Source of the DNA: JAGCJX01 sp045638645
GTDB lineage: Bacteria; Bacteroidota; Bacteroidia; Bacteroidales; UBA932
Direction of reading: 5' to 3'
Length of the DNA: 64,000 nucleotides
Assembly (NCBI GenBank): GCA_045638645.1
Contig: JAZUBU010000005.1
Location: 1-64,000, forward strand
Of the stretch, positions 26,416 through 35,734 are shown piece after piece; within the stretch, counting starts at the first letter, position 1; every line of letters starts with the position of its first letter. Under the pieces are notes generated by a model. The model ran no database searches. It saw nothing but the letters and a program-made list of their open reading frames with translations, and was not told the origin of the DNA. A program made the position numbers and the translations under genes.

Positions 26416-27312
26416 CTATTTTTCAAACAGTACAAAACGGGGCCGCTCCCGAAAATCCTTTCGCAAGCTTACGGATTTGAATCCACGTGCCTGCAGATAG
26501 GCACACAGCTCGTCACCCAAGGCCTCGTTGATTTCCCAAAACACCTTGCCCGAGGGTTGCAAAAGGACTTCTGCCCAGTCGGCCAAGGCCCGATAAAAGA
26601 GCAAAGGATCCTCATCCGGCACAAAAAGTGCCATGGAGGGTTCATAATCCAATACGCAAGCCTCCATTTCTGCCTTTTCCAATTCCCTGACATAGGGAGG
26701 ATTGCTCACCATCGCGGTCCAGGTACCCGGTAACGGACCCGGAAAATCAGAGGACAACCAAGCCGCAGGCACTCCTGCCAAAACGTCTTCCCTTACAAAA
26801 TGAGGAACCCGTTGTACCTCGGCAAAAGATTGTTGCCGGGCAACTTCCAAAGCCGCCTCGGACCAGTCCACCGCCCACACCTCCGCTTGCGGAAAATGGG
26901 CAGCCAACGACCAGGCCAAGCAACCGGACCCGGTACAAAGGTCCATGCAGGAGATCGGACCTGGCATACCTCCCAAAGTTTCCACCGCGATCCGCAACAG
27001 TTCTTCGGTCTCCGGGCGCGGAATCAACACCGACTCATTGACCCGGAATTCCCGACCATCGAATGGGGCACAACCCAGCACATACTGCAGGGGGCGATGT
27101 TGCAAGAGTTGGAAAACATCCTCCTCCCATTGTGCACGCACGGATGCCGGCACCTCGAGTTGGGGTTCTGTCCAGCAACGGTATTCCGGTTCCTTCAGAC
27201 GTGCCGAAAACAACCGCAACGCCAACATGCGGGCCTCCCGTTCAGGAAAGCCGGCTGCCAGGCGTTGCGTCAGACAAGGTACGGCCGTCGCGTACGTGTT
27301 GGCGTCAATCAT
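26416..27312 (-). CDS. prmC: Peptide chain release factor N(5)-glutamine methyltransferase
   Basis: A 298-residue PrmC (HemK), which methylates the Gln of the GGQ motif in release factors 1 and 2. The N-terminal helical domain recognises the release factor, and the Rossmann domain shows LCTGSGCLAWSLA for cofactor binding and the catalytic VSNPPYVRELE. The phrase VLIPRPETEELL in the linker is also typical. Length is normal. Its start overlaps the last eight bases of the small secreted protein gene, so it ends the pbp1A-ddl-orf-prmC operon. Confidence 0.95.
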   Translation of the reverse strand: MIDANTYATAVPCLTQRLAAGFPEREARMLALRLFSARLKEPEYRCWTEPQLEVPASVRAQWEEDVFQLLQHRPLQYVLGCAPFDGREFRVNESVLIPRPETEELLRIAVETLGGMPGPISCMDLCTGSGCLAWSLAAHFPQAEVWAVDWSEAALEVARQQSFAEVQRVPHFVREDVLAGVPAAWLSSDFPGPLPGTWTAMVSNPPYVRELEKAEMEACVLDYEPSMALFVPDEDPLLFYRALADWAEVLLQPSGKVFWEINEALGDELCAYLQARGFKSVSLRKDFRERPRFVLFEK

Positions 27313-27676
27313 GGTTCAATTTTACCAGCGGGACGGGAACAGATCGCTGGTTGCGGTTCTCCCAGCGACTGACATCCAGGCACAAAGTATTCACCAGACG
27401 ATAACCTTCCGGAACGGTAAACCGCACATAATTGGACTCCTGACGGATGCGCAACGCAAAATGGCCCGATGCATCGGACAGGGTACTGTTCCATTCATCG
27501 TTGACTTCCACACCGGCGACGCCCGGCTCATCCGCTTCTTGAAGGCCGTTGCCGTTGATGTCCCAAAAAGCCTTGCCGATGATGACATTGGGATCCTTCG
27601 GAGCATGTTGCTGGGCCCATGCGGTGGCCGTCAGCGACAGCAGACCCAAAACGAAAAGAAAGGTTATCTTTTGCAT
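27305..27676 (-). CDS. Small secreted protein with one carboxypeptidase-regulatory/SdrD-like beta domain
   Basis: A 123-residue protein with a signal peptide (cleavage near TAWAQQ) and a single beta-sandwich-type domain: GKAFWDINGNGLQEADEPGV, then a strand pattern ending VRFTVPEGYRL. This resembles SdrD B-like repeats and the N-terminal domain of some secreted calcineurin-like phosphoesterases; here nothing follows that domain, so it could be a remnant of a longer gene or a true single-domain protein. It overlaps the end of ddl by 13 bases and the start of prmC by eight, which argues that it is a maintained gene. Function unknown. Confidence 0.75.
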   Translation of the reverse strand: MQKITFLFVLGLLSLTATAWAQQHAPKDPNVIIGKAFWDINGNGLQEADEPGVAGVEVNDEWNSTLSDASGHFALRIRQESNYVRFTVPEGYRLVNTLCLDVSRWENRNQRSVPVPLVKLNHD

Positions 27677-28644
27677 AAAATCTGTTCCAATAATTGAGTG
27701 GTGAAAGTGGTCATGGAGATACCGGCATTTTTCAGCTGCACCGGTACCAAAGAGGCCTCGGTCATTCCGGGGGTCGGATTGATCTCCAGCAAATGCAACA
27801 AAGAGCCGTCATAAATATAGTCAATCCGCATCCAGCCTCGGTTACCAAAATGCTTGAAGATTCTCAAGGTTGTTTCGGAAACCAGGGCACGGAGGTCTTC
27901 CGGAATGGGTGCCGGGCAAATCTCCTGACTCAAACCCAAGTATTTGGCCTCGTAATCAAAATACTCCCGGTCGGTCACAATCTCGGTAATGGGCAGCGCC
28001 ACGGCTTTTTCGCCATCAAAATAAACGCCTTGTGTCAACTCCCGGCCATTGATACCGGCTTCTACCAAGACTGTCTCCCCTTCCTGAAATGCACGGGAAA
28101 TAGCCTCGTCCAACTGGTCCACTTCTTTCACTTTCGTGATACCGAAACTGCTTCCCCCATCGTTCGGCTTGACAAAAACCGGCAAACCCAAACGGGCCAC
28201 CAGCTCTTCTGCAGACCACGAATCCCCCTGGTACAGCAGACAGTCTTTTGCCAATGCCACACCGGTGTCCCGGACAAAGGTCTTGCAGATATACTTGTTG
28301 AAGGTAACGGTAGAAGCCCATGCCGAACAGCCGGTATAAGGCAAGCCAATCATATCGAAATAGGCCTGCAACTGTCCGTTCTCGCCGGGAATACCGTGAA
28401 TCATCAGAAAGGCGGCATCAAAACGGATGTGCTGACCGTCCAGATAAAACGAAAAGTCCGACTTGTCAATCGGAATGGGTTCCCGTCCCAGAATCAACAC
28501 ATGCCAGCCTTCGCGAGCCACCAGCACTTCATACACTTCGTAACGGTCGGCATCCAGATGATCCGAAACGTTCCGGCCACTACGTTTGGAAATTTCCTTT
28601 TCGGAGGAGTATCCTCCGTAAACCAATGCAATATTCGGTTTCAT
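27664..28644 (-). CDS. ddl: D-alanine--D-alanine ligase
   Basis: A 326-residue ATP-grasp enzyme that joins two D-Ala for the peptidoglycan stem peptide. Visible landmarks: ALVYGGYSSEKEISKRSG at the N-terminus, MIHGIPGENGQLQAYFDM, VKPNDGGSSFGITKV for nucleotide binding, and WMRIDYIYD with LLEINPTPGMTEASLVP at the metal and substrate site. The length is standard. It starts nine bases after the PBP1A gene stop and overlaps the small secreted protein gene downstream. MurF, which uses its product, is at 50154-51497. Confidence 0.97.
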   Translation of the reverse strand: MKPNIALVYGGYSSEKEISKRSGRNVSDHLDADRYEVYEVLVAREGWHVLILGREPIPIDKSDFSFYLDGQHIRFDAAFLMIHGIPGENGQLQAYFDMIGLPYTGCSAWASTVTFNKYICKTFVRDTGVALAKDCLLYQGDSWSAEELVARLGLPVFVKPNDGGSSFGITKVKEVDQLDEAISRAFQEGETVLVEAGINGRELTQGVYFDGEKAVALPITEIVTDREYFDYEAKYLGLSQEICPAPIPEDLRALVSETTLRIFKHFGNRGWMRIDYIYDGSLLHLLEINPTPGMTEASLVPVQLKNAGISMTTFTTQLLEQILCKR

Positions 28645-28653
28645 AACCCTTGA

Positions 28654-31017
28654 CTAAAAATAGGTTTCTTCTTCAAAATAATTTTGTTCCTGTTGCATAC
28701 CTTGAGTTGCATCGGCATCACTGCCGTCACAATCCAGGCTCAAAGACCAGCCGGAGGGTGCGACAAACTGATCCGTTGTCCGTACACCCAAGGTTCCATC
28801 TTCAAAGACCTTCTTCATGAAGATCCCCCAGATGGGCAAGGCCATGTTGGCACCCTGCCCCATGGACAAGGTTTCAAAATGGACCTGACGGTCCTCTGCT
28901 CCGACCCAAACCCCAGCAGTCAGGTTGGGCGTATATCCGATGAACCATCCGTCTGACTGGTCGTTCGTCGTTCCGGTCTTTCCGGCCAAAGCCCCTTCCG
29001 GCACATAACGGCTACGCAGACGGACAGAAGTACCTTCGTTGACCACCCCTTGCATCAGGTTGACCATCAGGTAAGCCGTCGATTCACTGATGGCCTCCCG
29101 CTTACGGGAAGAGAAGTTTGCCAATACATTACCGGAATTGTCCTCGATCCGGGTGACAAACATCGGATTGACATACACACCCCGGCTCGGATAGGTATTG
29201 TAGGCACTCACCATTTCCATCACCGAAATATCTGCCGGTCCGACACACAGAGACGGATACGGCGGCAAATACGTCGTGATCCCCAACTTCCGGCACATGT
29301 TGATCATGGCCTGCGGACCAAACTGCTTCATCAAATAAGCCGTGATGTTGTTGGAACTCTTGGTCAGCCCCCACTTCAGGGTCACGGTCATACCGATCCA
29401 ATCTTCCTTGTCCGTACTCCGGGGAGTCCACGTCGTATCGCCCACGATAAAGGTCTGCGGCACGTTGATGACTTTGTCGCAAGGAGTATAACCCTCTTGC
29501 ATGGCCAGGGTATACAAGAACGGTTTGATGGTGGATCCGACCTGACGCTTGGTCTGCCGGGCATTGTCGTATTTGAAGAAACGGTAATCCGGACCGCCCA
29601 CGTAGGCACGGACGTGTCCTGTCTGAGGTTCCATGGCAATCAAGGCGGCACGCATGAACGACTTGTAATAACGGATGGAGTCGTTGGGCGTCATCACGGT
29701 ATCGATGTATCCGTTCTTGTTCCAGGAAAATACCCGCATCTTGGCCGGCGCATTGAACGCCTTTTTGATCTCACTGTCCGAAGCGCCATTCTCCTTCATC
29801 GCCATGTAACGGTCACTCCAGCGACGGGCCTGTTGCATAACCGTCTCCGTCAATTCCTTGGGCACATCCACGGCAAAAGGCCGGTTTTCCTTCCAGCGCA
29901 GCTCCCGGAAAAAAGCCGGTTGGAGATAATCCCCCAAGTGCTCCCGGACAGCCTCTTCCGCATAGCGCTGCATCCGGGCATTCACCGTCGTATAAATCTT
30001 CAACCCATCCTTGTCCAGGTTGTATTTGCTTCCGTCCGGCTTCAGATTTTTGTTCAACCAGCCATAGAGCGGATCTTCCTCCCAAAGCTGCAAGTCAGCG
30101 AGATAATCTTCCCGGTTGCTGTAGTGACGACGGTTCGGTTCGGAGGCATTCATGTAGCGGCGAAGCATGTCCCGGAAATAGGAACCGATTCCGCTGGTAT
30201 GATCCTGACGCTTGTAATTCAAGGTAATCGGCAAGGCGGCAATGGAGTCGTGTTCCGCCTGTGTCAAAAAACCGTATTTTTCCATCTGACGCAAAACGTG
30301 GTTGCGTCGGCCCAGGGATTTGTCGTAATTCAAAACCGGATTGTACCGGGTCGGCTTGTTGACCATACCCACCAGGGTAGCACTCTCTTCCACGTTCAGA
30401 TCTCCGGGATTTTTACCGAAAAACGTATTGGATGCAGCCTTGATCCCATAGGCATTGCTACCAAAAAAGATGGTGTTCATGTACATGCTCAGGATCTCGT
30501 CCTTGGTATAGTTCCGTTCCAATTTGACCGCGGTAATCCATTCCTTCAACTTGCTGCCCACCAGTTTGAGGTGCTTTTCCCCCGGGAAACGGTTGCGGGA
30601 GGTGTCCCGCGGAAACAAGGTCTTGGCCAACTGCTGGGTGATGGTACTCCCCCCACCGGAGCTGCTCTTTCCCAGCAACAGGGTCTTCACGCCCACACGG
30701 GCCAAACTCCGGAAGTCAATGCCGGCATGCTCATAAAAGCGGATGTCCTCGGTCGCCAGCGCCGCGTTGACAAGGTTCGGTGACAACTCATCAAAATCCA
30801 CAAAGGAACGGTTTTCGATGTGCCAGGTATTGAACACTTCGCCCTCCTCGGAAATCAGTTCGGTGGCCAGGTAGGTGCGGGGATTCTCCAACTCTTCGAA
30901 CGAGGGAATGTCTCCAAATACCGTTACAAAGAGCAAAGAAAAAATGATCACCAGGAAAGGAAGGGTGAACAAAACCCAAAAAATACGGGTGATTTTATTT
31001 CTTGAAATTTGTTTCAT
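28654..31017 (-). CDS. Class A penicillin-binding protein (PBP1A type)
   Basis: A 787-residue bifunctional wall synthase with a short cytoplasmic tail, one membrane helix, a GT51 glycosyltransferase domain (ATEDIRFYEHAGIDFRSLAR with the catalytic Glu, and GGGSTITQQLAK) and a transpeptidase domain (GSTIKPFLY with the Ser nucleophile, SSNN, and GKTGTTNDQSDGWF). It polymerises and cross-links peptidoglycan at the outer face of the inner membrane. The start at 31017 (MKQISRN) is chosen over a Met 21 bases upstream. It heads an operon with ddl, a small secreted protein and prmC, and is divergent from topA (89 bases between starts). Confidence 0.95.
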   Translation of the reverse strand: MKQISRNKITRIFWVLFTLPFLVIIFSLLFVTVFGDIPSFEELENPRTYLATELISEEGEVFNTWHIENRSFVDFDELSPNLVNAALATEDIRFYEHAGIDFRSLARVGVKTLLLGKSSSGGGSTITQQLAKTLFPRDTSRNRFPGEKHLKLVGSKLKEWITAVKLERNYTKDEILSMYMNTIFFGSNAYGIKAASNTFFGKNPGDLNVEESATLVGMVNKPTRYNPVLNYDKSLGRRNHVLRQMEKYGFLTQAEHDSIAALPITLNYKRQDHTSGIGSYFRDMLRRYMNASEPNRRHYSNREDYLADLQLWEEDPLYGWLNKNLKPDGSKYNLDKDGLKIYTTVNARMQRYAEEAVREHLGDYLQPAFFRELRWKENRPFAVDVPKELTETVMQQARRWSDRYMAMKENGASDSEIKKAFNAPAKMRVFSWNKNGYIDTVMTPNDSIRYYKSFMRAALIAMEPQTGHVRAYVGGPDYRFFKYDNARQTKRQVGSTIKPFLYTLAMQEGYTPCDKVINVPQTFIVGDTTWTPRSTDKEDWIGMTVTLKWGLTKSSNNITAYLMKQFGPQAMINMCRKLGITTYLPPYPSLCVGPADISVMEMVSAYNTYPSRGVYVNPMFVTRIEDNSGNVLANFSSRKREAISESTAYLMVNLMQGVVNEGTSVRLRSRYVPEGALAGKTGTTNDQSDGWFIGYTPNLTAGVWVGAEDRQVHFETLSMGQGANMALPIWGIFMKKVFEDGTLGVRTTDQFVAPSGWSLSLDCDGSDADATQGMQQEQNYFEEETYF

Positions 31018-31106
31018 ACAGCAACGAATAAAAAGCAAAATTAAACAAAAATTTGGTTATTATACCTCTTTATATGTTACTTTGCACTGCTTTTGACAAA
31101 TTGAGT

Positions 31107-33407
31107 ATGGGAGAGAATTTAGTTATTGTTGAGTCACCTGCCAAGGCAAAGACCATTGAAAAATTTTTAGGAGAACATTATACCGTCAAATCCAGTTTCG
31201 GCCATATCCGCGACCTTTCCAAAAAGAATCTGGGCATTGATACCACCAACGACTTCGAACCGGAATACATCGTCTCGGATGAAAAGAAAAAAGTGGTCAG
31301 CGAATTGAAGGCGGCCGTCAAGAAAGCAAAAACCGTCTGGTTGGCATCCGATGAAGACCGGGAAGGAGAGGCCATTGCATGGCACTTGCAGGAAACCCTC
31401 CACTTGGACCCGGCAAAAACAAAACGGATTGTATTCCACGAAATTACAAAAAATGCAATCCTCCATGCCATTGAAAATCCCCGCGACATTGACATGAACC
31501 TGGTGATGGCCCAGCAAGCCCGTCGCGTCCTGGACCGTCTGGTCGGATTTGAACTCTCTCCGATCCTGTGGAAAAAAATCAAACCTTCTCTTTCGGCGGG
31601 TCGTGTCCAATCCGTTGCCCTGCGCCTGATTGTGGACCGCGAGCGGGAAATCATGAACTTCAAATCCCAATCCTACTTCAAGGTAGAAGGCCTGTTCCAT
31701 CCGGAAGGAACTCCCGACCGCACCAAAATCAAAGGGGCCGTCAACCGACGCTTGGGCAGCCTGGACGAAGCTCAAAACCTGTTGGAAGCTTGCCAGCAGG
31801 CATCTTTCCGCATTTCTCGCATTGAGAAGAAAGAATCCAATCGGACACCGGCTCCGCCTTTCACCACCTCTTCCCTCCAACAGGAAGCGGCCCGCAAATT
31901 CGGTTTCTCGGTCAGCCAGACCATGAGCATTGCGCAAAAGCTCTACGAAGCCGGTTTGATTACCTACATGCGTACGGACTCGACGAACCTGTCCCAACTG
32001 GCCATCAACACCGCCAAAGCATGCATCGAAGAACAGTTTGGCCCGGAATATTCCAAACCCCGCCAATACAAAACCCATAGCAAAGGCGCACAAGAAGCCC
32101 ACGAAGCCATCCGTCCGACCTACATCGACCGCGAAACCATTGAAGGCACCGCTACCGAACGCAAGTTGTACAGCCTGATCTGGAAACGGACGGTTGCCTC
32201 CCAAATGGCCGACGCCCGCCTGGAAAAAACAACACTGACCCTGTCTGCTGCAGGCGTTGAGGACGATTTTATCTCCCAAGCCCAACAAGTCCTGTTCGAC
32301 GGCTTCCTGAAGTTGTACATCGAATCCAAGGACGATGAACCGGAAGGCGATGACGAAGAAACCCTGCTCCCGCCCCTGTCTCTTGAACAAGGCATGAGCA
32401 CCTTGGAAATTCAAGCCACCGAACGCTACACCCAGCACCCCCTGCGGTACACCGAGGCTTCGTTGGTAAAGAAAATGGAGGAACTCGGTATCGGACGGCC
32501 TTCCACCTATGCACCCACCATTTCCACCATCAGCAACCGCGGCTACATCCTCAAGGACGACCGCAAAGGGGAAGAAAAGACTATTACCCAACTGATTCTG
32601 CAGAACGGAACCATCACCACCACCACCAGACGCGAAGTGTTCGGCTCCGAAAAAGGCAAATTATGCCCGGAAAACATCGGCATCGTGGTAACCGACTTCC
32701 TGGCCTCCCACTTCCCCGACATTCTGGACTACGGATTCACCGCCCATGTGGAAGAAAGTTTTGATGCCATTGCAGCCGGTCAGCAAGCATGGGTTCCGAC
32801 CATCCGCCTTTTCTACGGCCCTTTCCACCAATCCGTGGAAAACACCACCCAGGAAGCGGCTCCGACCAAAGCCGAACGCGAACTGGGTGTGGATCCCAAG
32901 ACCGGGAAAACCGTCACGGCCCGCATTGGCCGCTTCGGCCCTCTGGTCCAAATCGGCACGAACGATGACCCGGACAAGAAATTTGCCAGCCTCACCAAAG
33001 GCCAACTCATTGAAAACATCACCCTGGAAGAAGCCTTGCAACTCTTCGCCCTTCCCCGTCAGCTTGGAGAATGGCAGGAAAAACCGGTCAGCTGCGCCAT
33101 CGGCCGCTTCGGACCCTACGTCAAATACGGCTCCAACTTCGTTTCCCTAGGAAAACAATACGATCCCTACACCATCACCCTGGAAGAAGCCATCGGTCTG
33201 ATCCAGGCACACGAAGAAAAGAATGCCAAAAAAGAAATTCTGGATTTTCCGGAAGCCGGCATCCAAGTCCTCAACGGACGCTTCGGACCCTACATCAAGC
33301 AAGGCAAGAACAACTACAAAATCCCCAAGGACACGGATCCTCAGACCCTGACCCTGGAGGCTTGCCAACAAATCATCCAGCAAACCCCTACAAAGGCAAA
33401 GAAATAA
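31107..33407 (+). CDS. topA: DNA topoisomerase I
   Basis: A 766-residue type IA topoisomerase that relaxes negative supercoils. The Toprim domain has VIVESPAKAKTIEKFLG and ASDEDREGEAIAWHL; the catalytic Tyr is in LITYMRTDSTNLS, near residue 287; SLSAGRVQSVALR is also present. In place of zinc fingers, the C-terminus carries three short repeats (GRFGPLVQIG, GRFGPYVKYG, GRFGPYIKQG) typical of Bacteroidota and some other phyla. The start at 31107 (MGENLVIVESP) fits the family. Its last 20 bases overlap the end of convergent ispD. Confidence 0.97.
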   Translation: MGENLVIVESPAKAKTIEKFLGEHYTVKSSFGHIRDLSKKNLGIDTTNDFEPEYIVSDEKKKVVSELKAAVKKAKTVWLASDEDREGEAIAWHLQETLHLDPAKTKRIVFHEITKNAILHAIENPRDIDMNLVMAQQARRVLDRLVGFELSPILWKKIKPSLSAGRVQSVALRLIVDREREIMNFKSQSYFKVEGLFHPEGTPDRTKIKGAVNRRLGSLDEAQNLLEACQQASFRISRIEKKESNRTPAPPFTTSSLQQEAARKFGFSVSQTMSIAQKLYEAGLITYMRTDSTNLSQLAINTAKACIEEQFGPEYSKPRQYKTHSKGAQEAHEAIRPTYIDRETIEGTATERKLYSLIWKRTVASQMADARLEKTTLTLSAAGVEDDFISQAQQVLFDGFLKLYIESKDDEPEGDDEETLLPPLSLEQGMSTLEIQATERYTQHPLRYTEASLVKKMEELGIGRPSTYAPTISTISNRGYILKDDRKGEEKTITQLILQNGTITTTTRREVFGSEKGKLCPENIGIVVTDFLASHFPDILDYGFTAHVEESFDAIAAGQQAWVPTIRLFYGPFHQSVENTTQEAAPTKAERELGVDPKTGKTVTARIGRFGPLVQIGTNDDPDKKFASLTKGQLIENITLEEALQLFALPRQLGEWQEKPVSCAIGRFGPYVKYGSNFVSLGKQYDPYTITLEEAIGLIQAHEEKNAKKEILDFPEAGIQVLNGRFGPYIKQGKNNYKIPKDTDPQTLTLEACQQIIQQTPTKAKK

Positions 33408-34074
33408 ACAGCTGGGCCAACTGCCAGTCCTCAGGCGTCGTCAGTTTGATATTGAAACGACTGCCGGGCAGAAAAGACAACGGATATCCTGCAGCCTCCA
33501 CCACCGATGCGTCATCGGTGAAGGAGGTTTGATAAGGGCGTTGGTAGGCCTCCCGCAGCCAATCTGAGCGGAACACCTGGGGTGTCTGCACCCCCAGGAA
33601 CAGCGACCGGTCCACGGGCTGCGTCAACAGACGGCCTTCCGAATCCGGTTGCCGGCTGCGCAAGGAATCCACCACATCCACATACGGGATGGCGGAACCC
33701 TCTGCCTCGGCCAATTGAAATGCCGCCTCGACCATATCAATCGTAGCAAAAGGCCGGACCGCATCGTGCACGGCCACGACCGCTCCCGGCTCCACGTATT
33801 GCAAGCCGTTTTTGACGGAATGAAAACGGGTAATGCCCCCGGTCACCAGACGGTGCCGCACCCGGAATTGAGCTTCCCGGCAGTAGTTCTTCCAGACTTC
33901 CCGAATCCCTTCATTCATCACCACAATCAACTCCACCGGCTTCGGCAAACGCTGAAACAGTTCCATGGTGTGGCGTAATACCGGTTTTCCCTCCAGTTCC
34001 AGCAATTGTTTCGGACGGTCCGCCCCCATACGGGTTCCGGTACCGCCAGCCGTGATGATGACATAGCGCTTCAT
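33388..34074 (-). CDS. ispD: 2-C-methyl-D-erythritol 4-phosphate cytidylyltransferase
   Basis: A 228-residue nucleotidyltransferase that makes CDP-methylerythritol, two steps before IspF. The N-terminal ITAGGTGTRMGADRPKQ is the CTP-binding loop, and VAVHDAVRPFATIDMVE, a TQPVDRSLFLGVQTPQVF-like stretch and FTDDASVVEAAG follow in the expected order. Length is normal. The gene is convergent with topA and overlaps its last 20 bases, and is divergent from purH. Confidence 0.95.
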   Translation of the reverse strand: MKRYVIITAGGTGTRMGADRPKQLLELEGKPVLRHTMELFQRLPKPVELIVVMNEGIREVWKNYCREAQFRVRHRLVTGGITRFHSVKNGLQYVEPGAVVAVHDAVRPFATIDMVEAAFQLAEAEGSAIPYVDVVDSLRSRQPDSEGRLLTQPVDRSLFLGVQTPQVFRSDWLREAYQRPYQTSFTDDASVVEAAGYPLSFLPGSRFNIKLTTPEDWQLAQLFISLPL

Positions 34075-34162
34075 AATTTTTCAGTTGGTGTGCAAATATA
34101 ATCGATAAGCACCATTAATTTCAATTGTTTTTGTTAATTTTACGCGATTAAATCTTGAGCCT

Positions 34163-35698
34163 ATGTCATCGCAAAATGAAATGAAAAGAATAAACCGGGC
34201 ACTGATCTCCGTTTACCACAAAGACGGCCTGGAAAACATTGTAAACAAATTGATTGAACTCGGTGTTGAAATCATCTCCACCGGAGGAACCTACGACTTT
34301 ATCCAAGCCATGGGACACCCCGTTACCGCGGTAGAAAGTCTGACTGGCTATCCGTCCATTTTCGGTGGCCGTGTGAAGACCTTGCACCCGAAGATTTTTG
34401 GTGGTATTCTTTTCCGTCGCGATGACGCCGGAGACCAAGTGGAAAGTGACAGCTACGAAATCCCCCCGATTGACCTGGTCATTGTGGACCTCTATCCCTT
34501 TGAACAATATGTTGCTGCCAAAGCTCCTGAAGCAGACATCATTGAAAAAATTGACATCGGAGGCATTTCCCTCATTCGCGCCGCTGCCAAAAACTTCAAG
34601 GACGTGGTCATTGTCCCGGCACAAGGTGGCTATGCCAAGTTGTATGAATTGCTGGTAAACCAAGAAGGTTGCACAACCCTGGCCGACCGCAAATGGTTCG
34701 CCGCTTACGCCTTCCAGACCAGTTCCCACTACGACACGATGATCTACCGTTACTTCAACGAAGAACAAGGTCTTCCTTCCTTCAGTGAAAGCATTTGCGA
34801 AAGCATGCCCCTGCGTTACGGAGAAAACCCGCACCAGGCAGCCCGTTTCTACGGATCCGCTGACACGCTTCCCCGTCAATTGCACGGAAAAGAGTTGTCA
34901 TACAACAACTTGTTGGACGTTGAAGCCGCTATGGAACTGATTGCAGACTTCCAGGACTGCGCCATGGCCGTGATCAAACACAACAATGCTTGTGGTTGCG
35001 CTGTCCGCCCGACCGTACTCGAAGCCTGGAAAGCAGCCTTGGCTGGCGACCCGGTTTCTGCCTTCGGAGGCATCATCGTTGCCAACCGTCCCATTGATGC
35101 AGCAACCGCTGCCGAAATTGACAAAATTTTCTTTGAAGTCATCGTGGCACCGGCTTACGAAGATGAAGCCCTCACCATCCTGAAGAGCAAAAAAAACCGC
35201 ATCATCCTGGTGAACGACAACGTTGCACTGTCTTCTGTCAAATTCCGTTCTTTGCTGGGAGGCGCCCTCGTACAAGGTCGTGACAGTCATGTAGAAACAC
35301 CCGAAGAATTGAAAACGGCAACCCAAATGGTACCGACAGCGGCTCAAATTGATGATCTGATTTTTGCCAATATCCTCGTGAAACACTCCAAATCCAACGC
35401 CATCGTGCTCGCCAAAGACCGCACCTTGTTGGCCAGCGGTGTCGGACAAACTTCACGCGTAGACTCTCTCCGACAAGCCATTGAAAAAGCCAACCACTTT
35501 GGTTTTGATCTCAACGGCGCTGTCATGGCATCGGATGCCTTCTTCCCCTTCCCGGACTGTGTGGAAATCGCAGACAAAGCCGGCATCACCGCCGTCGTTC
35601 ATCCCGGAGGATCCATCCGCGACCAGGAAAGCATCGACTACTGCAACCAACACGAAATGGCCATGGTCATCACCGGCAAACGTCACTTCAAACACTAA
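34163..35698 (+). CDS. purH: Bifunctional AICAR formyltransferase/IMP cyclohydrolase
   Basis: A 511-residue enzyme for the last two steps of IMP synthesis. The N-terminal IMP cyclohydrolase domain has ALISVYHKDGLENIV, STGGTYDF and GGRVKTLHPKIFGGIL; the C-terminal formyltransferase domain has LRYGENPHQAARFYG, AVIKHNNACGCA with the catalytic Lys-His, and DAFFPFPD near the end. Length is standard. Codon use tends to T-ending synonyms compared with the wall genes around it, suggesting high expression. It precedes mreB by 36 bases on the same strand. Confidence 0.97.
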   Translation: MSSQNEMKRINRALISVYHKDGLENIVNKLIELGVEIISTGGTYDFIQAMGHPVTAVESLTGYPSIFGGRVKTLHPKIFGGILFRRDDAGDQVESDSYEIPPIDLVIVDLYPFEQYVAAKAPEADIIEKIDIGGISLIRAAAKNFKDVVIVPAQGGYAKLYELLVNQEGCTTLADRKWFAAYAFQTSSHYDTMIYRYFNEEQGLPSFSESICESMPLRYGENPHQAARFYGSADTLPRQLHGKELSYNNLLDVEAAMELIADFQDCAMAVIKHNNACGCAVRPTVLEAWKAALAGDPVSAFGGIIVANRPIDAATAAEIDKIFFEVIVAPAYEDEALTILKSKKNRIILVNDNVALSSVKFRSLLGGALVQGRDSHVETPEELKTATQMVPTAAQIDDLIFANILVKHSKSNAIVLAKDRTLLASGVGQTSRVDSLRQAIEKANHFGFDLNGAVMASDAFFPFPDCVEIADKAGITAVVHPGGSIRDQESIDYCNQHEMAMVITGKRHFKH

Positions 35699-35734
35699 AC
35701 TTTTGTTGAATACCCAAAAACGAATTTCTGATAA

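Noticed and set aside
29050..30783. Plus-strand frame of 577 codons opposite the PBP1A gene
   Set aside because: The minus-strand gene has all glycosyltransferase and transpeptidase motifs; the antisense translation is shapeless.
31167..32591. Minus-strand frame of 474 codons opposite topA
   Set aside because: topA is unambiguous on the plus strand and the opposite frame has no recognisable features.
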